Assembly: GCA_021784595.1 (NCBI GenBank)
Contig: JAJYHT010000047.1
Coordinates: 1 to 64,000 of the forward strand
Reading direction: 5' to 3'
Length of the DNA stretch: 64,000 nt
Source of the DNA: Bacillota bacterium
GTDB taxonomy: Bacteria; Bacillota; Sulfobacillia; Sulfobacillales; Sulfobacillaceae
Under the pieces are notes generated by a model. That model was not told the origin of the DNA, ran no database searches, and saw only the letters and a program-made list of their open reading frames with translations. Positions 1 through 8,079 of this stretch are shown piece by piece. Position 1 is the first letter of the stretch; every line of letters starts with the position of its first letter. A program made the position numbers and the translations under genes.

Positions 1-96
1 TATCATAGCGGGTCGCTCCGGTGTCTTTTGAGCGTGCAACCGCAAGTATTCGTGCAGGGGCCGCTCGCCCCAATTGTAGGAAATATCCGATGCCAC
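1..96 (-). CDS. AMP-dependent acyl-CoA synthetase, N-terminal fragment (runs off window)
   Basis: Reading leftwards off the edge, a GTG start at 94-96 is preceded at 7 nt by AGGAGG (complement of 104-109) and opens 32 codons. The peptide begins VASDISYNWGERPLHEYLR and continues through a KTPERPAM motif. This is the usual N-terminus of fatty-acyl/aryl-CoA ligases, where a segment like 'HA.KTPERPA' precedes the first core motif. It lies 19 nt downstream of the carboxyltransferase gene and probably shares its transcript. If correct it is the third acyl-CoA synthetase of this catabolic block. Only 32 residues are visible, so substrate and length cannot be judged. Confidence 0.7.
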   Translation of the reverse strand, partial: MASDISYNWGERPLHEYLRLHAQKTPERPAMI

Positions 97-115
97 GGCT
101 TTACCTCCTCTTAAC

Positions 116-1660
116 TTAAAATCCGGTGGGCCAATTGGCCAGTCTGCGTGCGCTCTTATATCGCCCGCTGTCCCAAGCGGCGCTGAGCACGCGCACCAGG
201 AACTGTCTGGTGGTGCGAGGCTCGATGACATCATGAATCAGATACTTGCCTGCCGCGGGAAAGGGGCTCACTTCGAACTCCCATTGCGCCAAAAGCTCTT
301 GCCGCAGCGCCTCGGGGTTGGAAGCTTCACTTAACGCCTTTTTGTAAACCACATTAATACCCACTTCCGCGCCCGTGAAACTGATTTCCGCGCTAGGCCA
401 GGCCACCACTAAGTCCGCTCCCATGCCAGGACCTGCCATATTGCTGTAAGCAGCACCGATGCTCTTTCTTATCACCACCGAGACTTTGGGCACAGTTGAC
501 CAAGCCAGCGCCTGGTTCCACACCATAATCTTGGTGGGCATTTTCTGACGTTCCGCAACGCTGCCCACCCGAAAGCCTGGAATGTCATGCAGAAATATCA
601 AAGGAATATGGTAGGAATCACACAAGCATATGAATTCGGTGGCCTTGTCCGCTTCATCGGGGCCAGCCGATCCCGCTTGGTACAGCGGCTGGCTCGCGAT
701 GAGCCCCACCACATGACCGTCTAGCCGAGCAAACGCCGTAATCAAAGCGCGACCAAATCCTGCCCGCAGTTCAAATACGCTATCCAAATCACATATCGCC
801 CGAATTAGTTTCTTCATGTCGTATGGTCGGGTGCGCTCGGTCGGCACCAGGTTGACCGCATCGTCGAGCATCCGATCCGGCGTATCGGTGGGCGGCAGGT
901 ACAAAGGAGCAGACTCCGCATTTTGCGGCAGGTAGCTAAATACCCGGCGCAAGGCATCTAAACTTTCGTCCACGGTTTGACCCACATGGTCAATTTGTCC
1001 GGTGATTTCTCCCTGAATTTTGACTCCGCCCAATTCTTGCGCGCTGATCTTTTCGCCGGTGGCGATTTCCAGCATCCGCGGTCCCACCGCCGCCATCGCG
1101 GTCCCGCTGACTTGGGTGACAAAGTCAGAGGACACGGCCACCCAAGTAGGGCCCCCGAAACTGTCCCCTAAAATCGCCGTTAACAACGGCACCTGTCGTC
1201 CATGCTGCAGAAGATGCATGGGCATCATGCTTTGGCTAATCCCATCAGACCCCATCCCATCGGGAATCCTTAGTCCCCCGCCTTCTCCTAGGTGAAATAT
1301 GGGCAGGCCGCGCCGGATGGCAAACTCGTGTAAATGCTGCCACTTTCGCAAGTGGACGCGCCCCTCGGTTCCTGCCAAGACATTGCGGTCAATGGCCACC
1401 ACCACCACTGGCCGTCCTCCCACCCGCGCCAAACCGCCAATCATCCCATCTGCCGGGGAACGGTCCTTCATTTCAACAACGTCCGAATGGCTGAGCAAGC
1501 CAAATTCCTGAAAACTATCCTCGTCCACCAGACGGCCAAGGCATTGCCGTGCGTTAAGGTCTAGGCCTTTGCTTTCTTGGCGATCCTGTTCTTTGCTTTG
1601 CCCTTTAAAAGCCAATGCTCGCTGCTTGCGCTTATCCAGATCATTAATCAACTCTCGCAT
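116..1660 (-). CDS. Acyl-CoA carboxylase carboxyltransferase (beta) subunit
   Basis: This 514-residue protein has the normal length and two-lobed crotonase-like fold pattern of biotin-dependent carboxyltransferase subunits (PccB, MccB, AccD5 families). It would move CO2 from biotin to an acyl-CoA such as propionyl-, 3-methylcrotonyl- or geranyl-CoA. Visible family features are the N-terminal acyl-CoA-binding lobe with GGGLRIPDG and GGPTWVAVSSDF, and the biotin lobe with FLHDIPGFRVG, GAAYSNMAGPGMGADLVVAWP and a C-terminal VIEPRTTRQFLV. The partner biotin carboxylase/BCCP subunit is not in this window. The gene has its own promoter and a copy of the putative TetR operator upstream, so it appears co-regulated with the operon on its right. 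The exact acyl substrate cannot be read from the sequence. An MccB-like role would fit the isovaleryl-type acyl-CoA dehydrogenase nearby. Confidence 0.9.
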   Translation of the reverse strand: MRELINDLDKRKQRALAFKGQSKEQDRQESKGLDLNARQCLGRLVDEDSFQEFGLLSHSDVVEMKDRSPADGMIGGLARVGGRPVVVVAIDRNVLAGTEGRVHLRKWQHLHEFAIRRGLPIFHLGEGGGLRIPDGMGSDGISQSMMPMHLLQHGRQVPLLTAILGDSFGGPTWVAVSSDFVTQVSGTAMAAVGPRMLEIATGEKISAQELGGVKIQGEITGQIDHVGQTVDESLDALRRVFSYLPQNAESAPLYLPPTDTPDRMLDDAVNLVPTERTRPYDMKKLIRAICDLDSVFELRAGFGRALITAFARLDGHVVGLIASQPLYQAGSAGPDEADKATEFICLCDSYHIPLIFLHDIPGFRVGSVAERQKMPTKIMVWNQALAWSTVPKVSVVIRKSIGAAYSNMAGPGMGADLVVAWPSAEISFTGAEVGINVVYKKALSEASNPEALRQELLAQWEFEVSPFPAAGKYLIHDVIEPRTTRQFLVRVLSAAWDSGRYKSARRLANWPTGF

Positions 1661-1803
1661 CTTGTTAAAGGCCCCGCTTTCCCTATCGTCAACCGTTTCC
1701 CCTTATCTTAGTCCAGACCATTATGCTCGCCTGGCTCCTCCGCCCTGGCGGCAGTTGTCGCCATTTTTACACGCTGCTGCACCCTTTGGCATCTTTGTCT
1801 TCC

Positions 1804-1833
1804 TTCAACCTACTATCCGGTCGGTACGTTGTC
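1804..1833. promoter_or_regulatory. Putative TetR operator, copy 2 (upstream of carboxyltransferase gene)
   Basis: This 30-bp site aligns without gaps to the palindrome at 19413-19442, and 24 of its last 28 positions are identical. The shared core is ATCCGGT.GGTA.GTTGTC. The right half is nearly intact and the left half (caacctacta) is more degenerate. It starts directly downstream of the -10 element of the carboxyltransferase promoter, where a repressor would block transcription. Binding by the TetR protein at 19590-20168 is inferred. Confidence 0.65.
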
Positions 1834-1839
1834 TAGGAA

Positions 1840-1868
1840 AATTTAAGCTTTCGAGAAAAAACAGGCAA
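1840..1868 (-). promoter_or_regulatory. Sigma-A type promoter for carboxyltransferase gene
   Basis: On the minus strand a TTGCCT -35 (1863-1868) and a TAAATT -10 (1840-1845) are separated by exactly 17 bp. Transcription would start inside the adjacent TetR-like operator and give a leader of about 170 nt before the ATG at 1660. No small ORF or riboswitch fold was recognised in that leader. Confidence 0.5.
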
Positions 1869-1903
1869 TTGTTTAGCATGCCCACAGTTTAAGCGCTCTG
1901 ACC

Positions 1904-2686
1904 TCACTCATCTCGAAACATCGGATGGCGCTTGCTCAAAAAAGCATCAATCCCTTCATGCATATCATGAGATTGACTGATTTGAACTAACTTCTCGGCC
2001 GTGTAGTCTATGGCTGAGGCCAAGTCAAGGTTTTGTCCAGTTACCAGCGCATCTTTAAGTGCGCGCAGCGCCAGCAGCGGTTTCTTGGACAGTTTGTGGG
2101 CAAATTCCATGGCCTGGTCGCGCACGGTGCCATCGGCACAGAGGGCGTCCACCAGGCCCAGCGACAGCGCCTCACCAGCATTAATCGCATCTCCGGTCAA
2201 GAGCAGCTTCCAGGCCGCCGCGCGAGGAATCAGGCGCGGCAACCGCGGTGTTCCTCCCGCCCCCGGAATCAGTCCTAAATTGATCTCGGGCAACCCCAAC
2301 ACCGCAGACGAATCGGCGTAGCGGAAAGTGCACGCCAAAGCCAACTCCAATCCCCCACCCAATGCGGGCCCGTTAATGGCCGCAATGCTCGGATGCGGCA
2401 TCGTCTCCACCCGATTAAAGAGATCAATCAATCGTTGGTTGTATTGTGCATTTTCCCCAGGGGTGCGGTCGCGCAGCTGACGCAGGTCGGCGCCTACTAA
2501 GAACATCTTGCCAACACCCGTAATAATGACGACGCGCACCTGACGATCGTTGGCAATGCGGTCTATGGAGCCAGCGAATTGCGAAAGCAACTCTTCGCGC
2601 AGTGTGGTGACCGCCCCCTCGCCCGGCCGCAATTCTACAACCACCACGCCGTCATGATTGGTTTCTTCGATATATCTTGCCTCCAT
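1904..2686 (-). CDS. Enoyl-CoA hydratase/isomerase (crotonase family)
   Basis: This 260-residue crotonase-fold protein would hydrate a trans-2-enoyl-CoA in the cytoplasm. The oxyanion-hole segments GADLRQL and NGPALGGGLELALA are present. Both glutamates used by classical enoyl-CoA hydratase are conserved: one in GGLELAL and one in LPEINLGLIPGAGGT. It is therefore likely a true hydratase, not one of the dehalogenase or isomerase branches. The start at 2686 is chosen because AGGAGG lies 7 nt upstream; an ATG two codons earlier would overlap the ribosome binding site. It is the last gene of the long operon, 39 nt after the lipoyl/octanoyl transferase gene. With the acyl-CoA dehydrogenase and carboxyltransferase it could form a leucine-type (3-methylglutaconyl-CoA) or beta-oxidation-type segment. 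Confidence 0.92.
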   Translation of the reverse strand: MEARYIEETNHDGVVVVELRPGEGAVTTLREELLSQFAGSIDRIANDRQVRVVIITGVGKMFLVGADLRQLRDRTPGENAQYNQRLIDLFNRVETMPHPSIAAINGPALGGGLELALACTFRYADSSAVLGLPEINLGLIPGAGGTPRLPRLIPRAAAWKLLLTGDAINAGEALSLGLVDALCADGTVRDQAMEFAHKLSKKPLLALRALKDALVTGQNLDLASAIDYTAEKLVQISQSHDMHEGIDAFLSKRHPMFRDE

Positions 2687-2725
2687 GCTCATTCCTCCTA
2701 TCTCAATTGGCCATCCGACCGGGGA

Positions 2726-3538
2726 CTAGCAGGCCATCACCCATCTTTTCAATGCGGTCACAAGTTGGTGGCGCACCTCAGCCACCAAGGAGCGAGCCGG
2801 CATCAGTGCTCTGCATTGTTTCTGCACCGTGGTCAACGTGTCTGCGTGATAGTGCGCCTGTCCGCCAGCATAACCATAGAATTGGTTGGTCACTTCCGTC
2901 AGATTGACATCAAAGCACGCCACAAACAGCACGAGATGGCCCAGAATATAACGATGGAGCGCACCTTCATCCCTAATCGAGCGCCAAGCCTGCGCGGTTC
3001 CCGCTATTTTTTGCGACCCCACCAGCAAATTGTAGCGTCCGTCACAAATCGAGCCTGGCACGGCGCCTGGCCGAGTCAATATGCCCATACTGTGGAGCGC
3101 CTGTTGCACCGGCGTCATCAGAGCGTGAAACACCTCATCGGATGTTAGGTCGCCGGGTTCGGGCCAGATTAAGGACAGATTGATGATCCCCGGCCCTTGG
3201 GGAACGGCCGTGCCTCCAGTCTGGCGCACAGATACCGGCCATCCTGCCCGCGCCATTTTTCCCAATGCCTCTGCCCAGCCAGTGAGCTTTAGATCGGACT
3301 GTCCCACGACCAATCCGGGATCCGATTGCCAGATTCGGAGCACTGCGGTGCCCTGCTCAACGGCGCTCCGAGCTAGCACTTCGTCGCACTGCAGATGCAT
3401 GCTGGCCTGCCCGGGCTGATGGTCGTCCACCAAAAGCCAATTGCGGTAGCGCTGTGGCCCGGAGATTGACCCCATGCGCTCATGACCTTTTTGCCCCGCC
3501 TGGCCCATGGCACTTCTCGGATTCTCTAGGATACTCAC
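2726..3538 (-). CDS. Lipoyl/octanoyl transferase, LipL/LipM-like (LplA superfamily)
   Basis: This 270-residue protein of the biotin/lipoate protein ligase superfamily should attach or transfer a lipoyl or octanoyl group to the lipoyl domain of the E2 encoded just upstream. The family signature RQTGGTAVPQGPGIINLS (about 105-122) and the lysine of SQKIAGTAQ (K177) are present. A cysteine in GSICDGRYNLLVG (C165) sits where Bacillus LipL and LipM carry their acyl-thioester cysteine. ATP-dependent LplA ligases lack it, so a transferase or amidotransferase is more likely than a ligase. The GTG start overlaps the E2 stop (GTGA), which suggests translational coupling. A dedicated modifying enzyme inside a 2-oxoacid dehydrogenase operon suggests specificity for this E2. 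Confidence 0.85.
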   Translation of the reverse strand: MSILENPRSAMGQAGQKGHERMGSISGPQRYRNWLLVDDHQPGQASMHLQCDEVLARSAVEQGTAVLRIWQSDPGLVVGQSDLKLTGWAEALGKMARAGWPVSVRQTGGTAVPQGPGIINLSLIWPEPGDLTSDEVFHALMTPVQQALHSMGILTRPGAVPGSICDGRYNLLVGSQKIAGTAQAWRSIRDEGALHRYILGHLVLFVACFDVNLTEVTNQFYGYAGGQAHYHADTLTTVQKQCRALMPARSLVAEVRHQLVTALKRWVMAC

Positions 3539-4818
3539 ATCAACCGAGTCGGGCGCGCGATCATTTCCTTTAACGTTTTGACGAAGCTCCCCGCTACCGC
3601 TCCATCAATCGCCCGATGATCAACCGTTAAGCTATAGGGCATCCTATAGCCCACCACAATATGGTCGTCTTGATCAACGATGGGATGTTTTTCCATAGCG
3701 CCTATGCCTAAGAGTCCGGATTGCCCGCGATGAAGTATCGGAGTGCCCCATTCCCCGCCGAAACTTCCAAAGTTGCTTAACGTCACGGTGCCTCCATTCA
3801 TGTCATCGGGACTCAAGCGTCCTTCACGGGCTTGAATAGCCAAAAAAGCCGCTTCGCGGTGAATCGCCACGAGCGACTTTTGATCAGCTTGACGAATCAC
3901 CGGCACCAACAGCCCTCGGTCGGTCGCCACCGCCAGGCCGATATTGACAGCGTCCCACTGCACCCATTCGTGATCGGTCAAAAAGCCGTTGAGCACCGGA
4001 TTGGCGGTCAAGGAGACGGCCAGCACGCGCACGAATATGGCGGACCAGGAGGGCGACACGCCTAAATACTCGTGGTCTTCTTGCAATGCTTGATATAGGG
4101 TGAGCAAGGCGCCGACATCAAACCACCCCATGAGCGTCATTTGAGCGGTTTCGGCCAAACTTTGCACCAAATTGCGAGCAATCGCCTGTCGAATGGGTGG
4201 GAGCGAACGCCGTTGCCCAAGACGCTGATCAGAACCCAAAGATTGATGTTCCGAAGACGTGCCGGCGGCCGCCTCTGCCCGGCGGACATCGTCGGCCAGC
4301 ACGGCATGGTCAGGACCGCTTCCCTCAATGGTGGACAAATCAAGCGCCCATTGCCGTGATAGCTCACGAGCCAAGGGTGTGGCTCTTATGAATGAATCGG
4401 TCCCCGGGTCCACAGTCTTGGCCTTTTTAGGTCCAAGATTCAGCACATCCTGACGAGTCACGCGAGCATGGGCGCTGTCGGCAGCAATGTCCGACAGTTC
4501 AACGCCCATCGAGCGAGCCAGGCGTCTAACCGAAGGCGCGGCGCGCCGAGTTTGTTCATTGTCTGGCGCAGCCAAAGGCTTCTCTTGCTGAGGATTGCGC
4601 ACAAATCCAATGACCTCGGTCATCCGTGCTCTTTGTCCCTCGGCCACCACGATTTCGAGCACCCCGTCGCCTGGCGACGCTAGATCGTTTACCACTTTAT
4701 CCGTTTCTAAGATTGCAATAATCTCATCTTTTTGGACAAATGATCCCGCCAGCTTGGTCCAACCTTGAATGAGCACATCCCCATCCTCTACACCAATTTT
4801 GGGAATCCGAATTTCCAT
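3535..4818 (-). CDS. 2-oxoacid dehydrogenase E2, dihydrolipoamide acyltransferase
   Basis: E2 core subunit of a 2-oxoacid dehydrogenase complex (branched-chain, acetoin or pyruvate type), 427 residues. The N-terminal lipoyl domain carries the lipoylated lysine in ETDKVVND (K41). A first E3/E1-binding domain follows (SVRRLARSMGVELSDI, about 95-125), then what reads as a second one (PLARELSRQWALDLSTI, about 150-185). The catalytic domain ends with the HxxxDG motif DHRAIDGA. Two binding domains in one E2 are unusual. The ATG at 4818 is preferred because GGAGG lies 7 nt upstream; a TTG one codon earlier is possible. E1beta ends 3 nt before it. No E3 (lipoamide dehydrogenase) is in the operon, so a shared E3 must come from elsewhere. 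Confidence 0.93.
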   Translation of the reverse strand: MEIRIPKIGVEDGDVLIQGWTKLAGSFVQKDEIIAILETDKVVNDLASPGDGVLEIVVAEGQRARMTEVIGFVRNPQQEKPLAAPDNEQTRRAAPSVRRLARSMGVELSDIAADSAHARVTRQDVLNLGPKKAKTVDPGTDSFIRATPLARELSRQWALDLSTIEGSGPDHAVLADDVRRAEAAAGTSSEHQSLGSDQRLGQRRSLPPIRQAIARNLVQSLAETAQMTLMGWFDVGALLTLYQALQEDHEYLGVSPSWSAIFVRVLAVSLTANPVLNGFLTDHEWVQWDAVNIGLAVATDRGLLVPVIRQADQKSLVAIHREAAFLAIQAREGRLSPDDMNGGTVTLSNFGSFGGEWGTPILHRGQSGLLGIGAMEKHPIVDQDDHIVVGYRMPYSLTVDHRAIDGAVAGSFVKTLKEMIARPTRLM

Positions 4819-4821
4819 CAA

Positions 4822-5799
4822 CTATCCTCCCTTCAGGGAACGATGCACCGCATCCACAATATCTTTGGCTCCCGGCAAAATATAGTCTTCGCTACGTCCG
4901 ACCGGCACCGGGGTAAACTGGCTGGTCACGCGAATTATGGGCGCATCCAGGTAATAGAGAGCCTTTTCTGCTATTAAAGCCGCGATCTCCGCGCCAAAGC
5001 CAAACGGCGCTGGCGCTTCGTGCGCCACAATCAGCCGATGGGTCTTTTTGACCGATGCCAAGATCGTCTCGCTGTCAATGGGCATGGCCGTTCGAGCGTC
5101 CACCACTTCGACCTCTATCCCCTCTTTAAAAAGTTCTTCGGCTGCCAAACGCGCGTGCTGTACCATAATCCCAATCGCTACCACGGTCACATCAGATCCC
5201 GGCCGCTGGACATGGGCCAGGCCTAAGGGAATCAGATACTCGTCATCGGGAACCGAGACTTTTGCCCCTAAAAGAGATTTTTGCTCCATAAAGATGACCG
5301 GATTAGGATCCCGTATGCTCGACTTCAATAAGCCTTTGGCTTCGTAGGCATCCGATGGCATCACCACCTTCAGTCCTGGAATATGGCCAAAAAGGCTTTC
5401 CAGACTTTGGGAATGATGCATTCCGGCCCGAAACCCGCCACCGCTGAGGGTGCGCACGACCAAAGGAATTTGCACCTGGCCGCCATACATGTAGCGCATT
5501 TTCGCCGCGTGATTAGCGATTTGGTCCATGGCCAAATACATGAAATCCATAAACATGATTTCCACAATGGGTCGCAATCCTAGTGCCGCCGCTCCTACCC
5601 CCAACCCCACAATGGCCTCTTCACTTATGGGCGTGTCCCGCACCCGCCGATCGCCATAGCGCGCTAGAAGACCGCGGGTTAATCCAAATGCTCCCCCGCT
5701 CTCGGCAACATCTTCCCCGATCAGGAAGACATCGGGATTGCGCGCCATCTCTTCGTCAATGGCCTGGGTAATCGCCCGTCGATAGCTCAACTGACTCAT
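4822..5799 (-). CDS. 2-oxoacid dehydrogenase E1 beta subunit
   Basis: This 325-residue transketolase-like subunit forms the alpha2beta2 thiamine-diphosphate E1 with the product of the next gene upstream. It has the family pattern: SYRRAITQAIDEEMARNP at the N-terminus, GEDVAESGGAFGLTRGL, DTPISEEAIVGLGVGAAALG, and the C-terminal transketolase domain with VVDARTAMPID and VAHEAPAPFGFGAEIAA. Length is standard for the family. The ATG at 5799 is used because GGAGGG lies 10 nt upstream and the homology begins there. An upstream in-frame GTG has no spaced ribosome binding site. PdhB, BkdB and AcoB are hard to tell apart from sequence alone. Confidence 0.93.
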   Translation of the reverse strand: MSQLSYRRAITQAIDEEMARNPDVFLIGEDVAESGGAFGLTRGLLARYGDRRVRDTPISEEAIVGLGVGAAALGLRPIVEIMFMDFMYLAMDQIANHAAKMRYMYGGQVQIPLVVRTLSGGGFRAGMHHSQSLESLFGHIPGLKVVMPSDAYEAKGLLKSSIRDPNPVIFMEQKSLLGAKVSVPDDEYLIPLGLAHVQRPGSDVTVVAIGIMVQHARLAAEELFKEGIEVEVVDARTAMPIDSETILASVKKTHRLIVAHEAPAPFGFGAEIAALIAEKALYYLDAPIIRVTSQFTPVPVGRSEDYILPGAKDIVDAVHRSLKGG

Positions 5800-5835
5800 G
5801 CCTGAAAATCCCTCCACTCCCTCAACTGTATGGAA

Positions 5836-6822
5836 TTACATCGAACCTTCTTGTGCGTAAACGTTGATTAGGAGATTTTCACGCGTGGGAAAAGGGCTCG
5901 CTTTGGCGCTCGCTACCGCCTGGCTCAACAGCTCTTCAATGTCTTTCTCCGACTGATCCAAATTAAACGCATCAAGAATACCCTCGTCTTGAATACGCTG
6001 GCGAAGCACCGGCAAAGGATCGCGTTTTTGCCAGGAGTCTACTTCCCCTTTATCACGGTATTCTTCTGGGTCTCCCTCATAGTGGCCATGCCAGCGATAG
6101 GTCTTAACCTCCACTAAGCTCGGCCCTTGACCGCTTCGGGCGCGGACAAACGCCTCTTGAAGGGCTCTGTAAGTTGTGTCCAGGTCATAGCCATCCACGG
6201 CTACTCCCGGCATGCCATAGGCGTCAGCCTTCTTGGCAATACGGGTTTCTTTCATTTCTTTTCTCAAGGGCGTCATTTCTGAGTACAAGTTATTTTCGCA
6301 AATGAAAACCAAGGGCAAGTTCCACAATGCGGCCAGGTTCATGCACTCGTGAAACGAGCCTCGCGTGGTAGCCCCATCGCCAAATCCACAAACCGCAATC
6401 CCCTCAGTCGCCTGATAAAATTGCTTGAAGGCTGCCCCCAATGCGAGCGGGAATCCGGCTCCTATCACGCCTGTACTGCCAAAGATTCCACGACTCACAT
6501 CAGCGGCGTGGGCTTCGCCACCCACGCCCCCGCAAAGACCCGATTGACGTCCCAAAATTTCCGCAATGAGCGCATGCGGTGGGACGCCCCGGGACAGGAA
6601 TGTGGCTTTGGAACGGTGATACGGCACAATATAGTCTTGCGATGTTAAAGCCACCCCTAATATCGATCCCACCAACTCTTGCCCAATACCCGAGTGAAGC
6701 CATCCATCAATCTCGCCCCGCCGAAACATATCGGACAGGATTTCCTCAAATCGTCGAGCGAGATAAAAATTGCGATAGATTTCGGTCAGGGTGTTCCCAT
6801 CAATCGCGTGAATTTCGCTCAT
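5836..6822 (-). CDS. 2-oxoacid dehydrogenase E1 alpha subunit
   Basis: This 328-residue alpha subunit decarboxylates a 2-oxoacid, or cleaves acetoin, with thiamine diphosphate and Mg2+. The ThDP motif runs from GDG (148-150) to NN (177-178) with the normal spacing, and a GGEAHAADVS segment precedes GSTGVIGAGFPLALG. The latter resembles acetoin dehydrogenase E1 chains, while the rest is compatible with branched-chain or pyruvate enzymes. GGGGGA stands 6 nt before the ATG. It is the first gene of the E1alpha-E1beta-E2-LipL set and lies about 60 nt after the acyl-CoA dehydrogenase. That neighbour favours a branched-chain 2-oxoacid role, in which the acyl-CoA product would pass straight to the dehydrogenase. 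Confidence 0.93.
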   Translation of the reverse strand: MSEIHAIDGNTLTEIYRNFYLARRFEEILSDMFRRGEIDGWLHSGIGQELVGSILGVALTSQDYIVPYHRSKATFLSRGVPPHALIAEILGRQSGLCGGVGGEAHAADVSRGIFGSTGVIGAGFPLALGAAFKQFYQATEGIAVCGFGDGATTRGSFHECMNLAALWNLPLVFICENNLYSEMTPLRKEMKETRIAKKADAYGMPGVAVDGYDLDTTYRALQEAFVRARSGQGPSLVEVKTYRWHGHYEGDPEEYRDKGEVDSWQKRDPLPVLRQRIQDEGILDAFNLDQSEKDIEELLSQAVASAKASPFPTRENLLINVYAQEGSM

Positions 6823-6879
6823 AACTAGTCCCCCTACAAGGTGATGTCAAGATATCTGAGCCTGCACTGTTGCCATGAA

Positions 6880-8031
6880 TCATGCGTTGAGCATTTCTCG
6901 CGCAATGATGTGACGCTGAATCTCTGAAGTTCCGCCGCCGATTTCAAACAGCTTGGCATCGCGCATGAAACGTTCAACCGGAAATTCCTTGATATAGCCA
7001 TACCCGCCCAAAATCTGGACTGCCTGAGTGGTCGCCCGCATGGCCACCTCCGAGCTATAGACCTTGCAGGCGGCCGAAACCAGGGTTGCATCACCGAGCC
7101 TTCCCCTATCACACAGATAGGCGGCTTTTAGCACCAACAAGCGGGTGGCCTCAATTTCGATCAGCATGTTGGCCAGCTTCTCTTGGATCATCTGGAATTG
7201 GCTTATCGATCGGCCGAATTGCTTTCGTTCCTTGGCATACTGCATGCTAACATCCAAGGCTCCCTGGGCCAGGCCCAGCGCCGATGCTCCCATAATCACC
7301 CGCTCGCTGTTTAACCCAGCCATGAGGACTTGCATGCCGCGATTCTCGCCACCCACCACATGGGTGGCGGGCACCCGGCAGTCTTGGAAAATCAGTTCAC
7401 CCGTTGGCGACCCCCGCCACCCCATCTTTTCGAACTTCTTGCCCTTGGTAAACCCGGCCGACGGATAGTCCACCAAAATGAGGCTGATCCCTCCTCGCCT
7501 ATCATTGGGATCGGTACGCGCATAAACCATCGCCAAATCGGCGTCAGGTCCGTTGGTAATAAAGACCTTGGATCCATTCAGCACATACTCTGGGCCTTGC
7601 TTATCCGCCACAAGACTCATGGAAATCACGTCGGATCCAGCGCCGGGCTCGGTCATCGCCAAACAGCCTACGATTTTTCCCGAACACAGGTCTGGCAGGT
7701 ACTGTTGCTGCTGGTCCGGGGTGCCACTGCGCACCAAATTGTCAATCACCAGACAGGCCTGGTGCAGGATAGTGGCCGCCGTGGATACGCACACCCGAGA
7801 AAGCTCTTCCGCCACGATCGCCATTTCCAGCACGCCGAGGCCCGAACCGCCAAATTTTTCCGGTGCAGTGATTCCCAAAAGGCCCATGTCGGCGGCCCGC
7901 TGCCAGCTCTCGCGTGGGAATCTCTCGTCCCGATCAATTTCATATGCCAGAGGCGCTACCTCCTTTTGGGCAAAATTTCGTACGGTTTCCTGCAACATCT
8001 TTTGCTCTGGGGTCAACTCGAAATCCAACAT
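6880..8031 (-). CDS. Acyl-CoA dehydrogenase (isovaleryl/long-chain type base placement)
   Basis: FAD flavoprotein of 383 residues that oxidises an acyl-CoA to the 2-enoyl-CoA and passes electrons to ETF. Signature MTEPGAGSD and the C-terminal QILGGYGYIKEFPVER and RDAKLFEIGGGTSEIQRHI are present. The usual short/medium-chain catalytic glutamate (YEGTS) is a glycine here (IGGGTS). A glutamate in GLNSERVIM (E243) occupies the alternative site used by isovaleryl-CoA and long-chain enzymes. This suggests a branched or long acyl substrate. The start at 8031 has GGAGGG 5 nt upstream; the 13 codons before it lack family similarity. The alcohol dehydrogenase gene precedes it by 48 nt. Confidence 0.93.
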   Translation of the reverse strand: MLDFELTPEQKMLQETVRNFAQKEVAPLAYEIDRDERFPRESWQRAADMGLLGITAPEKFGGSGLGVLEMAIVAEELSRVCVSTAATILHQACLVIDNLVRSGTPDQQQQYLPDLCSGKIVGCLAMTEPGAGSDVISMSLVADKQGPEYVLNGSKVFITNGPDADLAMVYARTDPNDRRGGISLILVDYPSAGFTKGKKFEKMGWRGSPTGELIFQDCRVPATHVVGGENRGMQVLMAGLNSERVIMGASALGLAQGALDVSMQYAKERKQFGRSISQFQMIQEKLANMLIEIEATRLLVLKAAYLCDRGRLGDATLVSAACKVYSSEVAMRATTQAVQILGGYGYIKEFPVERFMRDAKLFEIGGGTSEIQRHIIAREMLNA

Positions 8032-8079
8032 TTTGTCCCTCCTATGTGGTGTGCTGCGCACTGTGCCCATCTCCCCGCC

